Source of the DNA: JAFAGX01 sp035501575
GTDB lineage: Bacteria > Acidobacteriota > Terriglobia > Terriglobales > Acidobacteriaceae
NCBI GenBank assembly: GCA_035501575.1
Contig: DATJVZ010000334.1
Location: forward strand, 1 to 24,461
Length of the DNA: 24,461 nt
Reading direction: 5' to 3'
Part shown: in pieces, positions 14,103 through 21,839 of the stretch
Position numbering within the stretch: position 1 is the stretch's first letter
Layout: every line of letters starts with the position of its first letter
Made by a program: the position numbers and the translations under genes
The notes under the pieces: model-generated
Database searches by the model: none
Told to the model about the DNA's origin: nothing
Seen by the model: the letters and a program-made list of their open reading frames with translations, nothing else

Positions 14103-15603
14103 ACACGCTGTGACTATGATCATCGCACATGGCGGGGTCACCCAGCCCATACCGGATCGTGGAATCATGGGTTATTGGGCAGATCCCCAAAGTGGAACAG
14201 AACATGCGGCGCGTGCGGGTTGTGCCATTGCCGCGAGATATAGACCGGCAGAATCGTCTGCGGGTGCGGCGGGCATTTCTGCGGAAAAGCTTACTTTCGG
14301 AATCGGAGTAGTGTTGGAGGATTTGGTTGGCGATTCGCTTCAGCGCGCTTTCCGTATGGCCTCATTTGCCCATCCCTGGCGTACCTTCTTTTCGAGAAAG
14401 GCGTACGAACGAGTTGTGGAACGATTCGATTTTTGTGGCCTTCAGCCAGTTGTACCGAAATCGGAGCCCCTTTGCCCTGTTTACGAACTGCTAGCGCCCA
14501 AGCCGGAGCGGTCGGGCACTCACCACGTCGGTCCGGAGTCAGTTCCGTTGATGGGCAGGCGAGAGTTGCTGGAAGCGCTTGAGAGCTGCCGTGTTCAGGC
14601 GGTTGAGGGGCAGGGCGTGATCGCCCGCTTGGTGGGCAATCCAGGCCAAGGTAAATCGAAGCTGATTCGGGAATGGCTGAGCGCATGCGCCCAAGCTGGG
14701 CGGTTGTGCGGATGGACTCAGCTCTCCTGCAACGGCGTACCCTACGGTGATTATCCGTTACGTTCATGGGAGCGCTTGGTAAGACCGCTGATACAGCCAA
14801 GCCAGGAGTCAACTTGCGAAGGACCTGCTGTTGAAAAGATATGCAATGTGCTAAACGCCGAGCCTCGGCCTGTGCTGGTGATCGCCGACGACTTCCATTG
14901 GATCGATGCCCTGTCGCAGAGGAATATTCTCCAATTGGTCTCCGCGATAAAGCCTCTTCTCGCGATCGTCGCATACCGGCCTTCATTCGCATTTGCATCA
15001 AAGGCACCACAAGTACCCGCACTCACTTATCATCATTTTCAGCTTGGCCCCTTGTCTGATAATGAGCTGGCACGATTAATCAGCGTGTCGGCGGAAAACT
15101 GTAATGTGACGCTTCAGGCCGGTGCGGTACACGAGATTGTTTGGAAAGCACACGGTAATCCTCTATATGCAGAGGCAGCGGTCGCGCATCTCGCCACCAT
15201 GGACCGTCTACCGGCGGGGCCACTACCGTCGTCACTGGTAGATCTCTTAACTATTCGCGCCGAATGGACCGCCTCGGTTTTGCTCCCCAGGATCCGCGGC
15301 CACTACCGCGAGTTTCTGTTTAGCGGAAGAGATAAGCAGGCCCTGATCAATGAACTGGAATGCGTGGAGGAGCAGTTGAGCGGGTGGCTTGATCGCTTCG
15401 ACGTGATTGAGGAAGAATCAGCCCAGGCCGTCCAACGATTCCTTGAGGGGCTTCAGCGGGTGGATGGGGAGTTGGCAATCCTGAGCCTGCTCGTCGGAAA
15501 GCAGCGACCGCATCGGAACCGTTTGGAACAGGCGCTCGCGCGCGTCAACACTTTCCTTCATCCGACCGAAGAGCGAGGGAGTCCAACCGCCGATTTGACT
15601 TAG
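14020..15603 (+). CDS. Degenerate nucleotide cyclase domain fused to AAA ATPase
   Basis: 527 residues from GTG 14020; an in-frame stop lies at 14011-14013. Residues 5-135 follow the class III cyclase (CHD) plan: EIRCDLSFATSAE in place of the usual FADxRGFT, with Asp11 at the first metal position, then PDRGIMGYWADP with Asp46 at the second, and GDSLQRAFRMAS (104-115), where Gln108 replaces the usual Asn and Arg112 is kept. The glycine loop between is missing, so activity is doubtful. Residues 170-400 are an AAA_16/STAND-type ATPase with Walker A GNPGQGKS (206-213) and Walker B VLVIADD (285-291). The C-terminal 130 residues are helical and charged, with no family I know. It probably acts as a cytoplasmic signalling ATPase. 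Only nine bases separate it from the next ATPase gene. Confidence 0.7.
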   Translation: MRPLAAEIRCDLSFATSAEIELAQQVIKHAVTMIIAHGGVTQPIPDRGIMGYWADPQSGTEHAARAGCAIAARYRPAESSAGAAGISAEKLTFGIGVVLEDLVGDSLQRAFRMASFAHPWRTFFSRKAYERVVERFDFCGLQPVVPKSEPLCPVYELLAPKPERSGTHHVGPESVPLMGRRELLEALESCRVQAVEGQGVIARLVGNPGQGKSKLIREWLSACAQAGRLCGWTQLSCNGVPYGDYPLRSWERLVRPLIQPSQESTCEGPAVEKICNVLNAEPRPVLVIADDFHWIDALSQRNILQLVSAIKPLLAIVAYRPSFAFASKAPQVPALTYHHFQLGPLSDNELARLISVSAENCNVTLQAGAVHEIVWKAHGNPLYAEAAVAHLATMDRLPAGPLPSSLVDLLTIRAEWTASVLLPRIRGHYREFLFSGRDKQALINELECVEEQLSGWLDRFDVIEEESAQAVQRFLEGLQRVDGELAILSLLVGKQRPHRNRLEQALARVNTFLHPTEERGSPTADLT

Positions 15604-15611
15604 CGCGGTTC

Positions 15612-16505
15612 GTGAACCACGCATTGCCGCAAGTCACGTATTCAATAGGTTGGAAGGCATGGCCAATGCAAGATGATGGAGAAAAGCGCGATACACCGGT
15701 GATCCGGCCCAATGAGGTGTTTGTCGGCCGAGAGAATGAGATTCGCCTGGTCAACGACGCTATACGCGATCGAAAGAATCTGGTGATTTGCGGTCCGGCC
15801 GGGATCGGGAAGACTGCTCTGGTGTCGCAGGTTATCTATCGTCTGCCCGAGGAGAGTAATCTGCACTGCGTATATGTTCCGTATATGAAGGATTTGCACG
15901 ACATGCTCCGGCAATTGATCCGCGTGCTTTATGAGGCGAAAGACCCGAATCTTCGGCGGCAACTACACGCACAAGGAATTTCCGTTTTGAGTTTTGACGG
16001 TTGGCTGAAGCGGCTTTCGAGTAGCGCATTGAAAGGATTTCTGTACCGCACGGTTGAGCGCGGTGATTATCGGGTGTTTCTCGATCATCTGCCGCCCCTG
16101 ACCCTTCCGGTCGCGAAGATCATTAAGGAGCTATTCTGGATGCGCAATACGCCGGTTTACTTGCTGGTGCGCGACGAAATGGAACAGCACCTCTACCAAT
16201 TCTATAGCTTTTTCTATTGGGGCGAGCGGGAACGATTGATGCTACAGCCACTTTCGCATCAATCTGCTACAGAACTTCTCGATGGTTGCATTTCACGATT
16301 TGGTTTATCTGAATTGGATCTTTCGGACTTTCGGGAGGAGACTCTTGAGCTGAGTAAACGGGTTCCGGGGGCAATCGTTAAGATGTGCGCACTTGCTGCC
16401 GACCCGCACTACCAATATGGATCCCGCATCAAAATGAAATCCGTCTATATCGAATATCTCATGAGCGGACATGGCCTGTCGGGACAACGTCTTCCTAGAA
16501 CTTGA
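15612..16505 (+). CDS. STAND/AAA-type ATPase
   Basis: 297 residues, GTG start eight bases after the previous stop, so the two are an operon. Walker A is GPAGIGKT (61-68), preceded by FVGRENEIRLV (37-47), a common lead-in of the AAA_16/NB-ARC-like group. Walker B is probably YRVFLDHLP near Asp158. The rest (LLVRDEMEQHLYQFY, then LQPLSHQSATELLDGC) fits the lid region of such ATPases. It is short, without the repeats or effector domain that STAND proteins usually carry, so it may work as a partner of the cyclase-ATPase upstream. No direct evidence ties it to fluoride, but it sits immediately before the second crcB. Confidence 0.7.
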   Translation: MNHALPQVTYSIGWKAWPMQDDGEKRDTPVIRPNEVFVGRENEIRLVNDAIRDRKNLVICGPAGIGKTALVSQVIYRLPEESNLHCVYVPYMKDLHDMLRQLIRVLYEAKDPNLRRQLHAQGISVLSFDGWLKRLSSSALKGFLYRTVERGDYRVFLDHLPPLTLPVAKIIKELFWMRNTPVYLLVRDEMEQHLYQFYSFFYWGERERLMLQPLSHQSATELLDGCISRFGLSELDLSDFREETLELSKRVPGAIVKMCALAADPHYQYGSRIKMKSVYIEYLMSGHGLSGQRLPRT

Positions 16506-16521
16506 GCCGGCACGGCGCCTT

Positions 16522-16535
16522 CAATTCTCGAATTG
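16522..16535. repeat. 14-bp palindrome CAATTC-TC-GAATTG before crcB2
   Basis: CAATTC and GAATTG form a 6-bp inverted repeat with a 2-base centre, 17 bases after the preceding stop. The position between the ATPase gene and crcB2 fits an operator, but the repeat is short. Confidence 0.35.
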
Positions 16536-16563
16536 TAAATAGCGACGTAAAGTGCTGGGATTC

Positions 16564-16624
16564 AAGGCTGAAAAGAGACAGGGTTGTTTGAATCTTTGCG
16601 AAAAGGAGATAGACTCTCAGCCTT
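16564..16624 (+). other. Structured leader before crcB2 (not a fluoride aptamer)
   Basis: AAGGCTGA (16564-16571) pairs perfectly with TCAGCCTT (16617-16624), and GAG (16575-16577) with CTC (16614-16616), giving an 11-bp stem with a three-A bulge around a 36-base A/G-rich loop containing AAAAGGAG. It ends 37 bases before the crcB2 start. The fluoride aptamer motifs found twice elsewhere in the window (GGAGT loop, ACTCC strand) are absent. It could be an unrecognised regulatory RNA or a plain stem-loop. Confidence 0.4.
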
Positions 16625-16661
16625 CGCCCAGGTAAAGAAGCATTGAGAGAAAGCAACCAAG

Positions 16662-17045
16662 ATGGAGTGGCTTAAGCCCGCAGCAACAGTTGCCTTGGGT
16701 GCAGTTTTCGGAGCGAACCTTCGCTATTTCGTTAGCGACTGGTTAGCGCGGCACCAGACTGCCTCTTTCCCTCTCGGAACTCTTGCCGTTAATACCACCG
16801 GAAGCTTTGTCCTCGCCTTTTTCCTGATCTGGACGACGGAACGTGTGCTTTCGTCGCCGCAATGGCGGCTGCTGATTGCGGTGGGCTTTTGCGGTTCGTA
16901 CACGACATTTTCGAGCTACACCTTTGAGACTTTCAAAATGATGGAGCAGGGGCGGCTGTGGGATGCCAGCGTAAATTTCCTGGCCAATAATACTCTTTGC
17001 TTCTTCTGTGCCCTGCTGGGAGCAATCGCCGCCCGAGCAATCTGA
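16662..17045 (+). CDS. crcB: CrcB/Fluc fluoride channel 2
   Basis: 127 residues, ATG start. Fluc family: ALGAVFGANLRYF at 11-23, GTLAVNTTGSF at 39-49 with pore Asn44, and GFCGSYTTFSSY at 75-86. The first Phe-box residue Phe83 is kept, but the second is Tyr86, where channel 1 has Phe82. Four membrane helices. The gene ends TGA overlapping the ATG of a DUF190 gene, repeating the crcB-DUF190 order of the first cluster. No fluoride riboswitch is visible in the 156-bp gap in front, so this copy is either constitutive, controlled by the structured leader there, or read through from the ATPase genes. It may pair with channel 1 or act alone. Confidence 0.93.
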   Translation: MEWLKPAATVALGAVFGANLRYFVSDWLARHQTASFPLGTLAVNTTGSFVLAFFLIWTTERVLSSPQWRLLIAVGFCGSYTTFSSYTFETFKMMEQGRLWDASVNFLANNTLCFFCALLGAIAARAI

Positions 17046-17377
17046 TGGCTACCGACAAGTACCAACTCGTTACGATCTACTTAAATGAGGCGGATAAATG
17101 GGGGCATCACCCGCTCGATCTGGAAATCCTCAAATTCTTGCACCAAGCCGGTTGCTCGGGCGCCACCGTACTCCGCGGGTTGGCGGGCTTTACCAGGGGA
17201 GGCGGAATCGTAACGACGTCACTTGTCGACGTGGGAAGTAAGCTGCCGGTGGTCGTACATTTTGTGGAGACCTCGATGAAGATCGAGGAAGTTATGCCGA
17301 CACTGAGACACATGGCGGGAACGAGGCTGATCACGGTCCAGGAAGTTCAGGTCGTCCCCTCGGATCCGCTGATTTAA
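17045..17377 (+). CDS. DUF190 (PII-like) protein paired with crcB2
   Basis: 110 residues; ATG 17045 shares one base with the crcB2 stop (TGATG), so translation is coupled. An upstream TTG-type start inside crcB2 is rejected. DUF190 pattern: LVTIYLNEADKWGHHPLDLEI, GATVLRGLAGFTRGGG, LPVVVHFVETSMKIEEVMPTL, and the terminal strand LITVQEVQVV. It is the most divergent of the five DUF190 domains here: PLYEAI is PLDLEI, and GYG/GFG is followed by a glycine-rich turn. The coupling to a channel gene is the best hint in this window that DUF190 works directly with CrcB. Confidence 0.87.
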   Translation: MATDKYQLVTIYLNEADKWGHHPLDLEILKFLHQAGCSGATVLRGLAGFTRGGGIVTTSLVDVGSKLPVVVHFVETSMKIEEVMPTLRHMAGTRLITVQEVQVVPSDPLI

Positions 17378-17510
17378 GGGCCTGCTGTTTTGCCATGGGC
17401 CCAGGTTGGACGGATTGCGTTCTCCAGAACATACGTTCTTTCAGTTTGTTCACAAAGTGCAGGTAGTTCACGCACTACGTTCATGTACGGATCGGAGATG
17501 GCAGGGCCGG
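17378..17510. other. Gap between convergent DUF190 and RND genes
   Basis: 133 bases between two converging genes. Short inverted repeats exist (GGGCC with GGCCC just after the DUF190 stop; AGTGC with GCACT further on), but neither has a T-run, so no clear terminator can be called. Confidence 0.3.
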
Positions 17511-20500
17511 TTATAGTCCCCGTTCTCGCAGCAAATAGTACAGTACCGGAGTAATGAGCAAGGAGAGAATCATGGAAATGGCGACGCCACCGACTACGGC
17601 GATGGCCAGCGGTTGCAAGATCTGTGCACCGTGCCCTACGCCGAGCGCCAGCGGCAGCATGCCCAAAGTTGTCGCCAACGCCGTCATCAGAATCGGCCGC
17701 ATACGTCGTCTGCCGGCCTGGAAGATCGCGTCTCGCAACGGTAGCCCTTGAGCGCTGAAGTGCTGTTCGGAATCGAGCATCAGGATGCCGTTCTTATGGA
17801 CGATACCGATAACCATGATCATACCCATAAAGGAAGAAATATTCAGCGTGCTGTGGGTCAGGAACAATGCCAGCAGCGCGCCCACGCCGCAAAGGATGGT
17901 CGCAGCGAGAATGGCGATGGGATGGGAAAATGAACGGAATTCGAAGACCACTACGATGAAGATCAGAAACATTGCCATGACCAGCACGTACGTCAGGCCC
18001 AGGAAGGAATCTCGCTGCAGGCGATAGATGCCGCCATATTCTATTTCCGTACCGGGCGGCAGTGAAATCTCTTTGGGCAGGCGAGCCTGGATTTCGTCCA
18101 TGGCGGAACCCAGGTCGCGATTCTCCAGTCGTGCCGTCACATTCGACACCTCGCGCAGATTGTCGCGGTGGATTTCACGCTGGCCTTCTTCCACTTCCAC
18201 CTCGGTAATGCTGGACAGCGGTACGGTAGCACCGGTCGGGGACGTCACCAGCAAGGACTTCAGTTTTTCCATGGTACTGTGAGACGCAACCGGGTAGCGC
18301 ACCCGGATCCCCAGCAGGCGGTTGTCGCGGATCATGTGGGATGCCAAGGTGCCATCCATCATGGCTTCCTGGAGGTTGGCCACGTCAGTTACCCTGAATC
18401 CCGCGCGCTGCGCCTTGGCGACATCCACACGAAAATTTATGGCAGGGCCGATCACCACGTTCTGGTTCACGACATCAACAACGCCCTTAACCTTCCGACT
18501 ATCCAGCCACGTCGTCGCCTGATCGGCTACGGCCTCGCGTGCCTTGGGGTCAGGATTGTAGATCTTCACCTCGATCGGCTGTGGTGCCCATACTAAGTCG
18601 CCGATGAGATCTTCCAGGATGTGCGGGAACTCGACGTCGATGCCGGGCTCAGATTTCAGAATTTTGGCGCGAATATCGGAGGTAATTTCATCCAGCGAGC
18701 GCTTTCGGTCGCGCTTTAGCTTGATAAGGAAATCACCAGTGTTCGGTTCCGCGATGGCGAGGGCCAAGCGCGCACCGGTTCGCCGCGACATGCTCTCCAC
18801 TTCCGGCGTATCGCGCAGAATCTGCTCAATATGGCGGAGTACGCGATCCGTCTCCTGCAGCGCGGTTCCCGGTGGTGTACGGTAATCGAGCACAAACGCG
18901 CCCTCGTCTATATCTGGCAGGAAACCGCTTCCCAGTGCGTTGTACAAAACCACCATGAGCACAATTACAGCGGCGCAGGCCAGGAGCACCCGGCCGGGGT
19001 ACTTGAGACACGCTGCCAGGGCCCGCTCATGGAGATGCACAAAGAATCTCAGGATACGACCCTCGCCGGCGTGCTCCGCCGCTTCCAAGTCCTTGGTCGC
19101 TGCGCCTTCCTTTGCGCTGGGGCGCAGGAAATGGCCCGCTAATACGGGTGTGAAGCCGATGGCCAGGAATAACGAAGCGAGCAGCGCGGTAACCAGCGTA
19201 AACGCCAGCGCCCGGAAGAAAACCGCATAGATTCCGCCCAGGAATATCAATGGCACAAAAACCATGCAGGGCGTCAGAGTGGAGGTGATGAGCGCGGGCG
19301 TAAGCTCCTCGATCGCGCTGCGCGCGGCTTGCATGGGCTTTTGTCCCATCGAAAGGTGCACAACGATGTTCTCCACCATCACAATGGCGTCGTCAATGAC
19401 CACCCCAATGGCCGCCGCCATGCCACCGAGCGTCATCATGTTAAAACTCATTTTCAGGAGCTTCATCATTACCACGGCCATCAGCACGGCGAGCGGAATT
19501 ACCAGCACGGCGATCAGCGTGGTCCGCCAGTTTTTCAGGAACGCCAGCAGTACCACGATGGACAGCACCAGGCCGATGATGATGCTTTCCGTCACGCTGC
19601 CAATCGAGTCGCGCACCAGAATCGACTGGTCGTAGAACACCGATAAATCAATGTCTTTTGACAGCGATTTCTTAATGTTCTTCAATTCGCGATTCACGGC
19701 ATCCGCGATACCCACCGTGTTGCCATCGGGCTGTTGCATCACATTCACCAGGACTGCCGGCTTACCGTTGGCGGTCACGATGTTGTAAATGGGCTGCTCG
19801 CCGGGCAGAACCGTCGCTACGTCCTTGACAAAGACTGGGGTGCCTTTGACCACATCGACTACAGTGTCCTCAATCTGCTCGGGACTGTGCATCAAGCCGG
19901 TAGTAGTGGTGAGATACAGGTGATAGTTCTCCTGAATCATGCCGGAGGAAGCGATGATATTACTGTTACGAATCGCGTCGACCACCCTGGTAACCGGCAT
20001 CCCGTAAGCATTCAGTTTTTCGGGGTCGACCACCACGTGATACTCCGGGGGGCGCCCGCCGACAATCCTGGTTTCGGCGACCCCTTCCAGGCGGTAGAGG
20101 CGTGGGGAGATCGTGTAGTACGCCAGATCCCATAACTCCGAAAGGTTCTTCGACGGCGAGGTGATGCTGAACCCGATCATGGGGAAGACCGAAAACGTCA
20201 GTCGGTTGACGTAGAAGCGCGCGCCCGCGGGTAGCGACGGGGCGATCTGTCCAAGACGCCCTTGAACCAAATGCAACGCGTTGAGAATGTCCACGTCCCA
20301 GCGGAAAAAGACGTTGATTTCCGATGATCCGCGCGCGGTGATCGAGCGCACCTCGGTGATGCCCGGAACCAGGCGAACGGCCTCCTCAATCGGTTTGGTG
20401 ACCGTCAGCATCTGCACGTCAATCGGGGCAATGCCGTTATCCACGAGGATCACAATTCGTGGGAAGTCGGTTTGCGGAAGTATGGAGATAGGAAGCTGGA

Positions 20501-20594
20501 AGGTGAACACCAATCCCGCCAGCGCCAGGCTCAACACGACAACCACAAGAGCGCGGCGGTGATCCTCAACGAATTGGGCGAGGGCGCGAGTCAT
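17511..20594 (-). CDS. RND efflux transporter permease, AcrB-like
   Basis: 1027 residues, the usual length for the RND superfamily. Twelve helices with two large periplasmic loops. The proton relay is present: Asp401 and Asp402 in TM4 (GVVIDDAIVMVENI) and Lys934 in TM10 (IGIVHKNGILML), which is the HAE-1 (hydrophobic/amphiphilic drug) pattern and not the metal-efflux CusA pattern. The N-terminus runs through helix 1 to LPISILPQTDFP and the porter domain. The start abuts the adaptor's stop without a gap (TAA, then ATG), so the three genes form one tightly coupled operon. It forms the inner-membrane trimer of a tripartite pump. The substrate cannot be inferred. Confidence 0.92.
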   Translation of the reverse strand: MTRALAQFVEDHRRALVVVVLSLALAGLVFTFQLPISILPQTDFPRIVILVDNGIAPIDVQMLTVTKPIEEAVRLVPGITEVRSITARGSSEINVFFRWDVDILNALHLVQGRLGQIAPSLPAGARFYVNRLTFSVFPMIGFSITSPSKNLSELWDLAYYTISPRLYRLEGVAETRIVGGRPPEYHVVVDPEKLNAYGMPVTRVVDAIRNSNIIASSGMIQENYHLYLTTTTGLMHSPEQIEDTVVDVVKGTPVFVKDVATVLPGEQPIYNIVTANGKPAVLVNVMQQPDGNTVGIADAVNRELKNIKKSLSKDIDLSVFYDQSILVRDSIGSVTESIIIGLVLSIVVLLAFLKNWRTTLIAVLVIPLAVLMAVVMMKLLKMSFNMMTLGGMAAAIGVVIDDAIVMVENIVVHLSMGQKPMQAARSAIEELTPALITSTLTPCMVFVPLIFLGGIYAVFFRALAFTLVTALLASLFLAIGFTPVLAGHFLRPSAKEGAATKDLEAAEHAGEGRILRFFVHLHERALAACLKYPGRVLLACAAVIVLMVVLYNALGSGFLPDIDEGAFVLDYRTPPGTALQETDRVLRHIEQILRDTPEVESMSRRTGARLALAIAEPNTGDFLIKLKRDRKRSLDEITSDIRAKILKSEPGIDVEFPHILEDLIGDLVWAPQPIEVKIYNPDPKAREAVADQATTWLDSRKVKGVVDVVNQNVVIGPAINFRVDVAKAQRAGFRVTDVANLQEAMMDGTLASHMIRDNRLLGIRVRYPVASHSTMEKLKSLLVTSPTGATVPLSSITEVEVEEGQREIHRDNLREVSNVTARLENRDLGSAMDEIQARLPKEISLPPGTEIEYGGIYRLQRDSFLGLTYVLVMAMFLIFIVVVFEFRSFSHPIAILAATILCGVGALLALFLTHSTLNISSFMGMIMVIGIVHKNGILMLDSEQHFSAQGLPLRDAIFQAGRRRMRPILMTALATTLGMLPLALGVGHGAQILQPLAIAVVGGVAISMILSLLITPVLYYLLRERGL

Positions 20595-21839
20595 TTATCC
20601 CTTCTTGCCCTCATCTTTCCTCTCGTCGGTCTTCTGCTTGTCCTGGACCTTCACTTCGGTGCCGTCTTCTATGCCGTAAGCTCCCACGGTGATGACGTTG
20701 GCACCGGCCCGAAGGCCTTTCATGATAGGGGCCTTGCCACCGAAGAATTCGCCAGCGACGATGTTCGTCTTATGCGCGATATTCTTATCGTCCACCACCA
20801 TGACCCATCCATCCTGGGTGCCTTCCTTCAATTGCACCGCGCTCTGCGGCACAACCACCTGATTCTTCTCTACACGCGTCACGATCTGGACTTGACCGAA
20901 TTCTGCGGCACGAAGTGCTCCCGAACTGTTCGGGATCTCGCACCACGCTTCGACCGTGCGGCGTGCGGGATCAACCGCTTCATTCACCATCGTAATCTTT
21001 CCTTGATAGGAACTGGTCCTATCGGCGGGTCGAAATGCGCAACCCTGTCCCGTCTTCAAATCGCCCGCATCCGATTCAGGTACCTGCGCGCGAGCCACGG
21101 CGACGCTCAAATCAGCGACGGTGAATAGCGGCGTATTGGGCTGGGCCATGTCGCCGGGGAAGAAGAACTGCTCGATAACATCTCCGCCAGATGGACTCCG
21201 GATTTCGGTGAAGGAAAGTTGCGCCTCCAGGTTGGCAAGCCGCGCGCGCGCCTGCGCCAGCCGACTCTGGGCTACACCGGCGTTTTTCTGGAGGTTTTCA
21301 AGCGTTCGGGCAGCTACCTGCTGTTTCAGGCGGGCGGTCTCAAAATCGGTTTGGCTGATCAGCAGATCCCGTTCCGGGATTGCCCCCTGCTGGAACAAGG
21401 CCTTGCGGCGGTTATAGATTTCCTTGGCTTGATTGAGAGTAGCCTCGGCAATGGCCAAATCGCCGCGAGCGCGGTCGATGTCGGTCGCCTGGGTGGCTTC
21501 AGCGTCCGCCACCGCCGCGCGCATTTCGTGGACCTGAGCCATCAGGTCGCCATTGTCCAGTATCGCCAACACTTGGCCGACGGTGACATGGTCACCCTTT
21601 CGCACCTTCAATTCGCGGATCGGAGCCGTGATGCGGGCCGCCACGGAAGCTTGTTGCCGTCCGAAAATGGTAGCGGGCGCGCTGACCGTAATGTTCACGT
21701 CGCTGAGCTCGGCCTTGGCGAGTGTAACCGCCACCACCGGCTTAACTTCTTCTTCCGCCTGGTCCTTCGGGGCACAACCGTCATTCGCGGCCAAACACAA
21801 CGCAAGACCTGCGTAAAATAGAAGAACTGTCGTTTTCAC
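20595..21839 (-). CDS. Periplasmic adaptor of RND pump (HlyD/AcrA-like)
   Basis: 414 residues, GTG start overlapping the TolC-like gene's stop by four bases (GTGA). The N-terminus MKTTVLLFYAGLALCLAANDGCAPK is a signal sequence; Cys22 could be a lipoprotein cysteine, but the residues before it (NDG) are not a good lipobox. Then come the lipoyl half-motifs (ITAPIRELKVRKGDHVTVGQ), a long coiled-coil hairpin (about 110-210, Ala/Gln/Glu-rich: DRARGDLAIAEATLNQAKEIY), the second lipoyl half (EIRSPSGGDVIEQFFFPGD), a beta-barrel part, and a charged Lys/Glu tail. It links the inner-membrane pump to the outer-membrane channel. Confidence 0.9.
   Translation of the reverse strand: MKTTVLLFYAGLALCLAANDGCAPKDQAEEEVKPVVAVTLAKAELSDVNITVSAPATIFGRQQASVAARITAPIRELKVRKGDHVTVGQVLAILDNGDLMAQVHEMRAAVADAEATQATDIDRARGDLAIAEATLNQAKEIYNRRKALFQQGAIPERDLLISQTDFETARLKQQVAARTLENLQKNAGVAQSRLAQARARLANLEAQLSFTEIRSPSGGDVIEQFFFPGDMAQPNTPLFTVADLSVAVARAQVPESDAGDLKTGQGCAFRPADRTSSYQGKITMVNEAVDPARRTVEAWCEIPNSSGALRAAEFGQVQIVTRVEKNQVVVPQSAVQLKEGTQDGWVMVVDDKNIAHKTNIVAGEFFGGKAPIMKGLRAGANVITVGAYGIEDGTEVKVQDKQKTDERKDEGKKG

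Noticed and set aside
17511..20594. Heavy-metal (CusA-type) efflux pump
   Set aside because: The TM4 motif has the Asp-Asp pair and TM10 has the Lys of the HAE-1 type; no metal-binding methionine cluster was evident.
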